Shown: positions 20,301 to 27,351, counted from the stretch's first letter. The stretch is 64,000 nucleotides of DNA from Pyxidicoccus sp. MSG2 (GCF_026626705.1 NZ_JAPNKC010000001.1:4774001-4838000), one strand, 5' to 3'. Made by a program: numbers and translations. The notes: generated from the sequence alone by a model not told the origin.

Positions 20301-20320
20301 CCCGCTCGCTCGTGCGTTGA
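14309..20320 (+). CDS. Giant surface protein: ELWxxDGT repeats plus 13 HYR domains, MYXO-CTERM-like tail
   Basis: This 2003-residue protein has a signal segment with a lipobox-like VGGC near residue 24. Residues about 50-910 hold some 17 copies of a roughly 50-residue beta repeat with the core ELWxSDGTxxGTxLVKDI. From about residue 918 there are 13 tandem HYR (immunoglobulin-like) domains of about 80 residues. Each begins DTTAPxxxCP and ends AGNxxxCxFxVTV, with two conserved cysteines. The C-terminus has FGCEAGSSGG, a hydrophobic helix (LWLLLLVSAGWL) and an Arg-rich end, which resembles the MYXO-CTERM sorting tail. It is probably a cell-surface adhesin or scaffold. Having both a lipobox and a sorting tail is odd. 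It is monocistronic. Confidence 0.9.
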   Translation: MEHLGNLRQPLLWLAVTLAVVGGCTESVAPKPDGPRGTSSAALEVTGPELVADLRSGYWSTRPGSAPSGFMDLGGTALFAATEASSGRELWTSDGTEAGTQLLKDLRPGAESSAPSDFVVMGGVIYFTADDGSSGRELWRTDGTASGTVLVKDIAFGSDSSSPSSLKVVNGILYFSATDGVLGPELWRSDGTDPGTRLVKDIVSGANGSSPQHLTAAGNLLFFSATTPNNGRELWRSDGTFNGTFLVRDLGSGSQDGFISELVAVGTRVFFVGLELSTFRALWTSDGTSGGTRLVHSTRPNIPSESDRIQSLTAMNGRLYFASIGTSGGASVGSELWTSDGSTTSLVKDIAPGTGGSSPRELVAVGSTLYFSANDGSTGVELWKSDGTAAGTQRVADIAPGAMGSGPQKLTDIHGVLYFSANDGSTGRELWRSEDIPFGTQRVMDINFGPEDSNPEGMTAVGTRVFFATDGLGWGVEPWWTDGRDYMPTRDIYTEMGHSDPRALTALGDRLYFTADADELGREPWVTDASGTWILQDIYTGAFSSNPTRFVPMNGALVFDANDGLTGQELWTSNGTPAGTRLLKDLQPGALSSSPRDLKVLPQLGSRLLFTANDGQTGFEPWISDGTASGTQLLKDVWAGSAGGSLSGGFVEFQGRGYFGASDGTSTTLWQTPGTAAGTVSLQNVVPYFDRAVAVTPGFFYFAGSLGTSNDVELWRSDGTRIWTNRVKDINPSGSSSPADFALMDDLLYFSAAPTATVRGLWRSNGTEAGTQEVVNYAAGTRGFNPRYLSVANRVLFFQAQVPNLGIELWRSDGTLPGTRPVKDVNPGPTGSMADEPMLVLEPEGLVVFAASDGVTGMEPWISDGTETGTLPLGDLAPGALSSNPRLFTRKGKDIYFVANDGTTGFELWRMTLDIPPDTTPPTVTCPSSVTVEVQSKTGATVSYPAATVTDNAPGRPALVYSKASGTVFPLGTTSVTATATDAAGNKGACSFTVTVQDTIAPALTCPADVTAEATDSTGAIVSYPSAKVTDTGSAPEVTYSQASGTLFSVGTTAVTVTATDTSGNSTTCSFNVTVRDTTQPAVTCPASITAEATRSSGGLVSYPPATASDTASPPVTLSYSQDSGTVFPIGETLVTATATDAAGNSATCTFSVTVHDTTAPVLVCPTDVITEAADASGTVVSYPPATVSDSVTASPELTYSQASGTVFALGTTGVTVTARDAAGNTSSCAFSVTVRDTTAPSLSCPTDLVTEATGAAGAAVPYSPATASDAVTASPALTYSHASGTTFPMGMTSVTVTATDTAGNSATCTFGVTVRDTTAPSVSCPADVIAEAVSASGATVSYAPATASDAVTSSPALTYSQANGTLFSLGMTRVTVIAEDAAGNTASCAFNVSVRDETAPVVTCPIGVPSEATGAAGSVVSYAPATAADAVTASPVLTYSQASGTVFPLGVTTVTVTATDAAGNAASCEFDVLVQDTTAPTLSCPADVTAEATNASGATVSYPPATASDAVTGSPQVAYGQASGTLFPVGTTAVTVTARDAAGNSVSCSFNVSVRDATKPEVSCPASVTVEATSASGATVSYPPATASDTASPPVTVGYSHESGTVFPLGVTTVTVTATDAAGNAASCTFEVTVQDTTAPSLSCPADVLTEATSTSGATVSYASMHASDAVTASPALSYSRASGVLFALGTTHVTVTATDAAGNAASCSFDVTVQDTTAPALVCPTGTTAEATSASGATLEYAPATASDATTSAPELVYSQASGTVFPLGATDVAVTARDASGNEATCHFTLTVRDTTPPSVGCTADLTVEAEGADGTPVAFELASPLDTVTRAPQVSTSHAPGSRFPLGTTAVTVTARDEADNAASCTFSITVRDTTAPVLSCPADMTVKSQDDAGAPVTFTASASDAVTSSPELTYSHAPGSTFPRGTTPVTVTARDEAGQTAGCTFQVTVRRPASVPVPAEPVGFGCEAGSSGGRGAGLWLLLLVSAGWLQRRSRSLVR
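17060..20173 (+). repeat. 13 tandem ~240-base HYR-domain coding repeats
   Basis: The period is close to 240 bases (80 codons; one copy is 79). Each copy starts with a GACACCAC-like motif encoding DTTAP. Copies 4-11 are most alike, suggesting recent duplication. The last two are more diverged (AGSRFPLG, AGSTFPRG types). Confidence 0.88.
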
Positions 20321-20341
20321 GGCCCCCGGGCGCGCCGGGGC
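20321..20341. terminator. GC-rich hairpin between convergent stops
   Basis: A GCCCC/GGGGC stem encloses a GGCGCGCC-type loop. It lies directly after the giant gene and before the convergent LysR stop. It is weak evidence for a shared terminator, with no T tract. Confidence 0.35.
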
Positions 20342-20368
20342 ACGGAGTCACGCGGGCCCGAGGGGCCG

Positions 20369-21262
20369 CTAGCACGCCCGCTCGCAGGACACGAGGTGCT
20401 GGGACAGGAAGTCGCGCAGCAGCGTCACCCGCTTGGGCAGGTGCCGGGAGGCATGCACGAGCGACTGCAGCGCGCCCGTGGCGCTGAACTTCGGCAGGAC
20501 GTGCTCGATGGGCATGGCCGACGCGGAGAGACGCGAGAGGAGCTGCTCGGGCAGCAGGCCGATTCCATGGCCCCCCACGACGGCCTCGAAGACGAACTGC
20601 ACGCTGTCCCCGCTCAGCGGCCCCTGGACCTTGATGCTCTCGGGACCGCGCGGGCCCACGAGCTCCCACGTCGCGTGGCCGCCGCTCCCCCGGTACAGCA
20701 CCGCATCGTGGCGAGCCAGGTCGGCCACCGTTCGGGGCACCCCGCGCCGCTCGAGGTACGCGGCGGAGGCGTACAGCCGGTGCACGCTCACCCCGAGCCT
20801 CCGGACGATGAGGTCCGAGTCCCGGAGCTGCCCGGAGACGATGGCGATGTCCACCTGGCCTCCGACGAGCTCCGCGCCGCGGGCCGTGGTGACGACGTCG
20901 ACGTGAATCCTCGGGTGCTGGCGGATGAACTCCCCCAGCAGGACGGCGAGCTTGCCTCCCAGCTCGGGCGGTGCCGCGACGTGCACCATGCCGCTCGGCT
21001 CACGCGCGGCCTCCCCCGCCAGCAGGTTCGCTTCGTCGAGCCCGGCGACGGCCTCGCGGGCGCGCTCGTAGTACGCGCGGCCAGCGTCGGTGAGTGCAAT
21101 CTTCCGCGTCGTGCGCTCCAGCAGCACGATGCCCAGGTCCTCCTCCAGCTTCGCGACGCTGCGACTCACCGAGGATGTGGGCAACTGGAGGTGCGTCGCG
21201 GCGGCCGTGAAGGAGCCGGCCTCGACGACGCGGAGGAAGGTGGCGACGCGGTTCAGGTCCAT
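20369..21262 (-). CDS. LysR family transcriptional regulator
   Basis: This 297-residue protein starts at ATG 21262. A GTG nine bases upstream is possible. The N-terminal winged HTH (MDLNRVATFLRVVEAGSFTAAA to TTRKIALTDAGRAYYERA) is typical of LysR. It is followed by a two-lobed substrate-binding domain (SGMVHVAAPPELGG, VDIAIVSGQL, GHGIGLLPEQLL). It is divergent from the DoxX-like gene at 21358, the usual layout for a LysR regulator and its target. The intergenic dyads at 21261-21287 are likely operators. The inducer is unknown. Confidence 0.92.
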   Translation of the reverse strand: MDLNRVATFLRVVEAGSFTAAATHLQLPTSSVSRSVAKLEEDLGIVLLERTTRKIALTDAGRAYYERAREAVAGLDEANLLAGEAAREPSGMVHVAAPPELGGKLAVLLGEFIRQHPRIHVDVVTTARGAELVGGQVDIAIVSGQLRDSDLIVRRLGVSVHRLYASAAYLERRGVPRTVADLARHDAVLYRGSGGHATWELVGPRGPESIKVQGPLSGDSVQFVFEAVVGGHGIGLLPEQLLSRLSASAMPIEHVLPKFSATGALQSLVHASRHLPKRVTLLRDFLSQHLVSCERAC

Positions 21263-21287
21263 TGCTCCCACAGCAATAATACGTTGC
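21261..21287. promoter_or_regulatory. Candidate LysR operator dyads
   Basis: ATTGC-N7-GCAAT (21261-21277) overlaps GCAA-N7-TTGC (21273-21287). The second has the roughly 15-base dyad spacing of LysR boxes. They cover the regulator's start and face the DoxX gene, fitting autoregulation and divergent control. Confidence 0.5.
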
Positions 21288-21357
21288 CTGGCGGTGGACT
21301 AGTGCTCAACGGGAAAGGCCGTTAGCGTGCGGGGCGACCTTCCTTGGAGCGTTCCCA

Positions 21358-21801
21358 ATGTCTCTCGTTTCGAAATGGGGCCCGCGCGTCGCGCAAAGCC
21401 TGCTCGGCCTGGTGTTCCTCGTGTTCGGCCTCAACTTCTTCCTCCACTTCCTGCCGCAGCCCCCGCATCCCAAGGAGGCAGCTCCGTTCATCGAGGGGCT
21501 GATGGCGAGTGGCTTCGTGTTCCCGCTCATCAAGGTCATCGAGGTGACCGCCGGCATCGCGCTGCTGACGAACCGGTTCGTCCCGCTCGCGCTGACGCTG
21601 CTCGCCCCCATCATCATCACCATCACCGGCTTCCACTTCCTGCTCGCGCCGGCGTACGCGGTTCCCATCATCCTCCTCGTGCTGGAACTGTACCTGGCGT
21701 GGAGCTACCGCGCGGCCTTCGCGCCGATGCTGCGCGCCCGCGTGTCGCCTACTGCCTCGGCCGAAGCGGCTCCGGCGGGCCAGGCAGCGACCGCTCGCTG
21801 A
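21358..21801 (+). CDS. DoxX-like small membrane protein
   Basis: This 147-residue protein has four predicted membrane helices: VAQSLLGLVFLVFGLNFFLHF, the LMASGFVFPLIKVIEVTAGIALL pair region, PLALTLLAPIIITITGFHFLL and VPIILLVLELYLAW. It has a short Ala-rich cytoplasmic tail. The FIEGLMASGFVFPLIKVIEV segment is characteristic of DoxX/DoxD-like proteins. Some of these are linked to oxidative or thiol stress, but no activity is established. GGAG lies upstream of the ATG. It is probably controlled by the divergent LysR protein. Confidence 0.85.
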   Translation: MSLVSKWGPRVAQSLLGLVFLVFGLNFFLHFLPQPPHPKEAAPFIEGLMASGFVFPLIKVIEVTAGIALLTNRFVPLALTLLAPIIITITGFHFLLAPAYAVPIILLVLELYLAWSYRAAFAPMLRARVSPTASAEAAPAGQAATAR

Positions 21802-21810
21802 GCCGCAAGG

Positions 21811-21839
21811 CCGCCGCCGGCCCGGTCTGCCGGCGGCGG
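21811..21839 (+). terminator. Strong stem-loop after the DoxX-like gene
   Basis: CCGCCGCCGG-N9-CCGGCGGCGG is a perfect 10-base stem starting ten bases after the stop codon. Confidence 0.65.
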
Positions 21840-21907
21840 TCGGTGAAATCACCTACGCTGTCCGGGGTGCGCTTCCATCCGCTCCCCGGGCACGAGGTCC
21901 GCTCCCC

Positions 21908-22291
21908 ATGACTGAACCCACGCGCTTCGGTGGCCATGGCGTGCGGGCGCGCAGCATCTTCCTGTTCCTCTGGTCGGCGATGTCGCTGCCCAATGTGCTG
22001 GCGCTCATGGACGCGGGCCCGGTGCCCACGGCCGTGGGTGCCGCCGTGGCGCTCGCGGCGGGCGTGGGCCTGGGCTGGGTGGCGTCCCGGACGGATGAGA
22101 GCGTCGGGTGCCTCTTCGTCATGCTGGCGGGTGGCGGGGTGTGGCTGGGCTGGACGGTGGGCGAAGCCTGGGCCGGAGTGCCCGTGGGCAGACATCTGGG
22201 TGCGCTCGTGGGTGGAGCGCTGCTGCCCTCGCTGGCCGTCGGGGTCCGCGTCGTCATCGACTCCCGCCGGGAACGCGCGGGCGACGCGTGA
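21908..22291 (+). CDS. Small integral membrane protein of unknown function
   Basis: This 127-residue protein has about four hydrophobic segments (SIFLFLWSAMSLPNVLALM, AVGAAVALAAGVGLGWV, CLFVMLAGGGVWLGW, HLGALVGGALLPSLAVGVRVVI) and a charged C-terminus. No family is recognised and no catalytic motif is seen. Codon use matches its neighbours. It lies after a terminator and before the sigma54 activator, so it is probably a separate transcript. Confidence 0.65.
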   Translation: MTEPTRFGGHGVRARSIFLFLWSAMSLPNVLALMDAGPVPTAVGAAVALAAGVGLGWVASRTDESVGCLFVMLAGGGVWLGWTVGEAWAGVPVGRHLGALVGGALLPSLAVGVRVVIDSRRERAGDA

Positions 22292-22453
22292 CGCGGCCCC
22301 CTTCGGGCAGCGACCTCGCGGAATGAACGTTCCTTCCACGCCCCCCGGCTCCCGGGCGGGGTGGCCCCGTCCTGAACCCGTGCCGCGCCGCAGCGGCAGC
22401 CGCCGGGTGGGTGCCTTGCCGCCCCAGCGCGGTTGGCGCGAGTCTTTCTTGAA

Positions 22454-25282
22454 ATGCCCGTCTCTCCCAACGAAACACTTGCATCGTTGCTGCACCCCCA
22501 GCGGCGTGAAGCCGCGCGCAGGCGTCGACTGGCCGTGTTGGTGGCCTGCGCCCTGCCCCGGCCCGTTCCCCTGAGCACGCTGGTGACGGAGTTCGGCGAG
22601 GGCCTCCAGGAGGGCGCCGAGCTCGCCTGCGAAGAGGGCCTGTGCGAGCTGCGCCCCGGCGACCTGCTGGTGCCTGCGGGCCCAGCCACGCTGGACATGG
22701 CCATCAACCAACTGGAGGTCTCCGAGGTGCGCGCCACCTGCGCACGCGTCGCCCGGTGGGCCGCTTCCCCCGACGAGACCCTGCTGCTGACGCTGGCGGC
22801 GGATCCGCTGGGCGAAGGACTCCGGCACCTGGCGCACGCCGAAGGGCGCGCGGCGGGCATGGTGGAAGGGCTGCGCCACGCCCTGGAGTCCCCGCTGGAC
22901 GCGCCCCTGCCCACCCCCTGGGACTTCCACGCGTGGGGCGAGCGGGGACGCTGGGCCTGCGCGCTGCTGTCCACGGCGGCGCACGTGCTGGTGCGGGTGG
23001 GCCGCCCGGAGTCGGGCCGCGCGTTGGTGGCCTGGGCACTGGGCCCCGAGGGGCTCGCGGGGCGCGTGGCACACGCGCACAACTTCCTCGCTCCCACCCA
23101 CTTCCAGTTCCTCATCGACACCGGCCAGCGCGAGGAGGGCGTGGCCTATGCGCGCGAGGCGTGCCGCCACCTGTCCGCGCCAGAGGACACCTTCTCGCGG
23201 CTGATGCTGACGGTGCTGGACGGGCGCGTGACGATGGACGCGGGCGACGAGAAGCTCGCGCGCCGCCTCTTCACCACCGTGGAGCTGCAGGCCCGCGCGG
23301 CCGGCCTGGGAGACATGGTGGGCCTGGCCAAGGTGGCCTTCGCCACGCTCGCGCGGCGCGCGGAGCAGAACACCGCCGCCATCCAGCTCGGGCTCGCCGC
23401 GCTGGAGTTGCTGCGCGGGGACGTCCCCTTCGAGGCGGTGGCGCTGCTGGGGCTCGGCCTCGCCTACGCGAAGGAGGGGCGTCCCGTCGAAGCCCAGGCC
23501 GCCCTCACCCGAGCGCTGCCGGGCCTGGACATTCCCTTCCAGCAACTGCGCGCGTACCCGCAGGCCATCGCCGCCGACTGCTTCCTCGGAGACACCGCCG
23601 AGGCGGAGCGCAAGCTGGCGGAGCTCACGTCCCTCGCGCCCGACACGCCGTCGGGACGGAGGGCCATTGGCCTGGGCCGCGCCCACGTGCGGTGCGCGCG
23701 CGGTGAGTGGGAGGCCGCGCTGGAGACGCTGGACGGTCTGGGCACGATGGACGACGCCGGGCGCGAGGACCCGCACACCCTGCCCGAAGGCTGGCTGCGC
23801 GTGGAGGCGCTGCTCGCGCTGCGCCGCGCGAGGGAGGCGGCACAGGTGTTGGACGCGCTCGCCCGGGGCCTCTACCTGCGCAACCGCTCCACCGAGCCCG
23901 CGAGGCTGCACCTGTTGGATGCCCGCGTTGCCCTGGAGAACGGAGACGCCGCGCGCGCGAAACGAGCGCTCCGTCGCGCGGAGGCCTCTCCCGAGCGGCT
24001 GCGCGCCCACGACTTCGCCCTGCGAGCCCGGCTGCTCGCGCTCCAGCTCGCCGGGGAGGGCGGCAGCGAGGCCCAGCGCCAGCGCACCCAGCAGGCCGCG
24101 CGCGAGGAGTGGCGGCAGCTCGGCGCGCAGCTCCCGGCGGAAGCCCTGCACCGCTTCCGGCGCGCGTATGACAGGCCCCAGCTCCAGGCGCTCCTGGGTG
24201 AGACACCCGTGGAAGACGTGTCCGCGCCGGAGTACCTGCGCGGAGGCTCGCCCGCCTTCCGCGCCGTGGTGGCGCAGCTCAGACGCGTGGCGGGCTCGGA
24301 CGCCAGCGTGCTGCTGTTCGGCGAGACGGGCGTGGGCAAGGAACTGGCCGCGCGAGCCATTCATGATGTGTCCCGCCGCGCGGCGGGGCCCTTCGTCGCG
24401 GTGAACTGCGCCGCCATCAACGACGAGCTGCTGCTGTCGGACCTCTTCGGCCACGAGCGCGGGGCCTTCACCGGCGCCATGACGCGCCAGCGCGGCCGCT
24501 TCGAGCAGGCGCACGGCGGCACCCTCTTCCTGGACGAGGTCGCCGACATCAGCCCGAGAGGACAGGCCGCCCTGCTGCGCGCGCTACAAGAACGCGCCTT
24601 CCAGCGCGTGGGTGGCACCGAGGAGGTGCGCGTGGACGTGCGCGTCGTCGCCGCCTCCAACCGGAATCTCGCGAAGGCGGTGCGCGCGGGCGAGTTCCGG
24701 CAGGACCTCTTCTTCCGGCTCAACGGCATCCAGGTGGAGCTGCCCCCGCTGCGAGAGCGAGACGGCGACGTGCTGCTGCTGGCCACCTGGTTCCTCCAGC
24801 AGGCCGCACTGGAGCGAGGAGGCCCGCCCCGCGCCTTCACACCCGAGGCGGAGCGCCTCCTGCGCGCCCACCCCTGGCCCGGCAACGTGCGCGAACTTCA
24901 CAACACGGTGCGCGCGGCCGACGTCCTCTCGGACACTCCGTCCATCGGCGCCGCGGTGCTCGCGCCGCTGCTCCAGCGGGCCCTGGAGTGCGCCGAGCCG
25001 CGCCCCGTGCCCTCGGGGGGGACGGACCTCACCGGCCTGTTCCGCCAGCACGGCGGCTCGCTGCGAGACTTCCTCACGGAGGTGCAGCGCCAGTGCATCG
25101 CCCAGAGCCTGGTGGAGAACGGCGGCAACATCGTCGCCACCGCCTCCGCGCTGCGCATCTCCCGCTCGCGCCTCACCCAGTTGGTGCTGGGCAACGCGGA
25201 GCTGCGCCGCATGTCGGGCAGGGAGCCGGACGCGCTCCCCGCGCCTACTTCACCTCGAAAGACGGCTTCTTCACGCCCATGA
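22454..25282 (+). CDS. Sigma-54-dependent activator with TPR-like N-terminal sensor region
   Basis: This roughly 942-residue protein starts at ATG 22454 (a TTG at 22433 is possible). The first 580 residues are helical and TPR-like, with no receiver, PAS or GAF domain. The AAA+ domain carries Walker A GETGVGKE (about 622), the sigma-54 contact motif GAFTGA (about 668), Walker B GGTLFLDEV and the Arg finger region FRQDLFFRLNGIQVELPPLRER. A Fis-type HTH (VENGGNIVATASALRISRSRLTQ pattern) is near the C-terminus. It should activate sigma-54 promoters in response to a ligand or partner bound by the repeat region. Its 3' end overlaps the convergent lipoprotein gene by 38 bases. An 8-base palindrome, gaacgttc, lies upstream near 22325. 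Confidence 0.9.
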   Translation: MPVSPNETLASLLHPQRREAARRRRLAVLVACALPRPVPLSTLVTEFGEGLQEGAELACEEGLCELRPGDLLVPAGPATLDMAINQLEVSEVRATCARVARWAASPDETLLLTLAADPLGEGLRHLAHAEGRAAGMVEGLRHALESPLDAPLPTPWDFHAWGERGRWACALLSTAAHVLVRVGRPESGRALVAWALGPEGLAGRVAHAHNFLAPTHFQFLIDTGQREEGVAYAREACRHLSAPEDTFSRLMLTVLDGRVTMDAGDEKLARRLFTTVELQARAAGLGDMVGLAKVAFATLARRAEQNTAAIQLGLAALELLRGDVPFEAVALLGLGLAYAKEGRPVEAQAALTRALPGLDIPFQQLRAYPQAIAADCFLGDTAEAERKLAELTSLAPDTPSGRRAIGLGRAHVRCARGEWEAALETLDGLGTMDDAGREDPHTLPEGWLRVEALLALRRAREAAQVLDALARGLYLRNRSTEPARLHLLDARVALENGDAARAKRALRRAEASPERLRAHDFALRARLLALQLAGEGGSEAQRQRTQQAAREEWRQLGAQLPAEALHRFRRAYDRPQLQALLGETPVEDVSAPEYLRGGSPAFRAVVAQLRRVAGSDASVLLFGETGVGKELAARAIHDVSRRAAGPFVAVNCAAINDELLLSDLFGHERGAFTGAMTRQRGRFEQAHGGTLFLDEVADISPRGQAALLRALQERAFQRVGGTEEVRVDVRVVAASNRNLAKAVRAGEFRQDLFFRLNGIQVELPPLRERDGDVLLLATWFLQQAALERGGPPRAFTPEAERLLRAHPWPGNVRELHNTVRAADVLSDTPSIGAAVLAPLLQRALECAEPRPVPSGGTDLTGLFRQHGGSLRDFLTEVQRQCIAQSLVENGGNIVATASALRISRSRLTQLVLGNAELRRMSGREPDALPAPTSPRKTASSRP

Positions 25283-25973
25283 CGGACACGTCGGTGACGG
25301 GCTTCTCCACCACGTCACCGAGGACGCCGGGCAGCGCGCCGTCCTCTGACGCGCGCTGGAACCCCGCCGCCATCGGCTGGAGCCCCACCACCTGCGTCAG
25401 CCAGCGCGAGGTGAACTCCGGGTCGTCCAGATAGGACTCGCGCACGACGAGCGCCGTCGTGACTTCCACCAGCATGTGGTCGTCGACGCGCAGGAACTCC
25501 GAGGCAGCGCGCTCGGCCTTGCGCTCGCCGAGCACCCGGTCCGCCGTCTCCTCGTCGAGCACGTGGATGACGGCGCGGAAGCGGCCGGGCTTCGTCGTGC
25601 GGCCCACGCCGACAATCGACTCCTTGGGCTCCAGCCGCTCCAGCGCCAACTCCGGCCCCGGGCAGCCCGCCTCCACGGTGGGCGTCTTCGCGCCGAAGCG
25701 CGCCGCGGCCCAGTCGGGGTGGCCGCCCACGGCCTTCAGGCTCGCGCCGAGTCGCTCGGTGACGCGGGAGCCGTGGGCGCTCAGGGACGGAGCCTCCCGG
25801 ACGCACAGACGCAGGGCGTCGCGGTTCGTCGTCAGCAGCGCGCTCTGGTCGGTGAAGTGGACGTCGCCATCCAGGACGTTGGGCGGAGCCTCGCCGCCGC
25901 AGCGGACCGCCGCGAGCACCATGCCGGACATCGCGGCCACGTGGAGCAATTCACGCAAGGGGAAACGCTTCAT
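25245..25973 (-). CDS. Probable lipoprotein of unknown function (metzincin-linked)
   Basis: This 242-residue protein has GAGGAAC before its ATG. An N-terminal signal (ELLHVAAMSGMVLAAV) ends at RCGGE, a non-canonical lipobox. The remainder is soluble and mixed alpha/beta with three further cysteines. The conserved-looking segments FRAVIHVLDEETADRVLG and DDHMLVEVTTALVVRESYLDDPEF match no family I recognise. It starts 37 bases after the metzincin stop and shares its strand, so the two are likely one operon. It could be an accessory, inhibitor or immunity factor for that protease, which is inference only. Its last 38 bases overlap the sigma54 activator. Confidence 0.72.
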   Translation of the reverse strand: MKRFPLRELLHVAAMSGMVLAAVRCGGEAPPNVLDGDVHFTDQSALLTTNRDALRLCVREAPSLSAHGSRVTERLGASLKAVGGHPDWAAARFGAKTPTVEAGCPGPELALERLEPKESIVGVGRTTKPGRFRAVIHVLDEETADRVLGERKAERAASEFLRVDDHMLVEVTTALVVRESYLDDPEFTSRWLTQVVGLQPMAAGFQRASEDGALPGVLGDVVEKPVTDVSVMGVKKPSFEVK

Positions 25974-26010
25974 GGGGTGTTCCTCGAAGTCGAAAGGGGG
26001 TGGGGGGACA

Positions 26011-26766
26011 TCAGTTGGTGCGGTCCGCGATGGAGCGCACGGACACGAAGTCGGACGTGGTGGGGTACCAGACGGGGTCCGTGCACCCGAGGCTGGCGTA
26101 CAGGTCGTTGTGCATCACGCTGTGCATGCAGTGCCCGTAGTAGTCCGGGTCCCTCAGGCCCAGCAGGTGGCCCGTCTCATGGTTGATGAACTTGCGAGCG
26201 CGCGTGGTGGTGGCGAGCGCGGCGAGCTGCTCCCGCTTCAGGTGCGCGTTCATGTAGAGGTAGTGCTGGTGCGCGCCGCTGGAGTCCGTCACGGGGGACA
26301 TCGCCGTGACGCACGCGTACTGCTCGCCGCCGCACAGCGAGGCCCAGGACTCGCGGATGCGGTACTCCAGCTCGATGCGGTTGCGGTCAGCCGTCGCGTA
26401 CTCGTTGCAGAACTTCTGCGTGCGCCACAGGTCCACGCGCCAGTCGGCGGAGCCGTCCCAGACGATGTCGAAGGACAGCTGCGTCAGCGTCTCCTGGATG
26501 AAGGGCGCGATGGAGGAGGCGGGCATCGCGGACGTCTCGGACATGATGCAGTACTCCTCGTCCTGCGTGCCCGGGCCGCTGCCGCCGCTCGCGGGCCCGT
26601 TGTTCCCGTGGATGGTGGCGACGTGCCGCTGGTCCCACCCGGTGTGCGTATGCGACGCGTCGGCCGTGGGCATGAGGCGGTACCCGGCGAAGGCGGCGGT
26701 GGCCATCCAGCCAGCGAGCAGCCAGCGCGAGACACGCGGGCGAGGGGTGAGCGGGTTTTCAACCAT
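26011..26766 (-). CDS. Secreted metzincin zinc protease, snapalysin-like
   Basis: This 251-residue protein has an N-terminal membrane or signal segment (WLLAGWMATAAFAGY). Near the C-terminus is HETGHLLGLRD, an exact HExxHxxGxxD zinc site with Asp as third ligand, as in snapalysin (M7). It is followed by DYYGHCMHSVMHN, containing the SVM Met-turn. Several cysteines (about six) suggest disulfides after export. It is likely an extracellular protease. The strong site AGGAGACC precedes the ATG. It is the first gene of a pair with the downstream lipoprotein. Confidence 0.85.
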   Translation of the reverse strand: MVENPLTPRPRVSRWLLAGWMATAAFAGYRLMPTADASHTHTGWDQRHVATIHGNNGPASGGSGPGTQDEEYCIMSETSAMPASSIAPFIQETLTQLSFDIVWDGSADWRVDLWRTQKFCNEYATADRNRIELEYRIRESWASLCGGEQYACVTAMSPVTDSSGAHQHYLYMNAHLKREQLAALATTTRARKFINHETGHLLGLRDPDYYGHCMHSVMHNDLYASLGCTDPVWYPTTSDFVSVRSIADRTN

Positions 26767-26981
26767 GTGAGGTCTCCTGAGGGGATTGCGCTGCGGGGAT
26801 GAGACGCGGCCCGCTTTTGCAGCACGTGTGCCGGGACTCCTCCCGTGGGCCGCGGTGCCCCCGTGCGGCCGGAAGCAGTCATGTGACGCATGGAATGACC
26901 GGAAAGTGGTCAGCCGCCCGCGAGACGCGAGCCCCCTCGCGCCATGAGCACACGCGCGCCGGTTCGGGTTACGCTCCGGGC

Positions 26982-27350
26982 ATGACCCTGGCTGTCTGTG
27001 TCCGCTGCGGTGAGTCGAAGGTGGGTGCGTTCACGCCGTGCGCCCGCTGTGGCCTCGACCCCGCCGCGCACGGTACGGACAAGGAGTTGCAGGCCAAGAG
27101 CCTCCTGCTCACCGACCGGTACTTCCCGGGAGGCGAGCTGGAGGCGATGGGCCGCAAGCTCCGCGCCGGGGAGCTGGTGGCCTTCGACTCCGCGAAGCTC
27201 GCCGAGCTGGTGGAGGAGCTGAAGACGCAGAAGCTGCCCATCGTGTCGAAGGCGGCGCCGGGGTGCTCCATCATCGGCTGGGCGCTGTTTGGCGGGGCAA
27301 TCCTGTTCGTCGTGGGCGTGCTGTGGCTGTGGCGGGCACGCGGCGCGTGA
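26982..27350 (+). CDS. Small zinc-ribbon protein with C-terminal membrane anchor
   Basis: This 122-residue protein has CVRCGESKVGAFTPCARCG at the N-terminus, two CxxC pairs forming a zinc ribbon. A helical middle region (ELEAMGRKLRAGELVAFDSAKLAELVEELK) follows. A single C-terminal membrane helix (GWALFGGAILFVVGVLWLW) ends in Arg residues. The N-terminal domain should face the cytoplasm. The function is unknown. The start chosen is the ATG just before the ribbon. The open frame extends upstream without a site. It is convergent with the S41 peptidase, one base apart. Confidence 0.75.
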   Translation: MTLAVCVRCGESKVGAFTPCARCGLDPAAHGTDKELQAKSLLLTDRYFPGGELEAMGRKLRAGELVAFDSAKLAELVEELKTQKLPIVSKAAPGCSIIGWALFGGAILFVVGVLWLWRARGA

Positions 27351-27351
27351 G

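Noticed and set aside
14125-20351. Nearly identical 21-base direct repeats (cgcgccggggcacgg core) on both sides of the giant gene, near 14126-14146 and 20331-20351
   Set aside because: Considered as attachment-type repeats. In DNA this GC-rich such matches are expected by chance, there is no integrase, and one copy lies inside the epimerase coding end.
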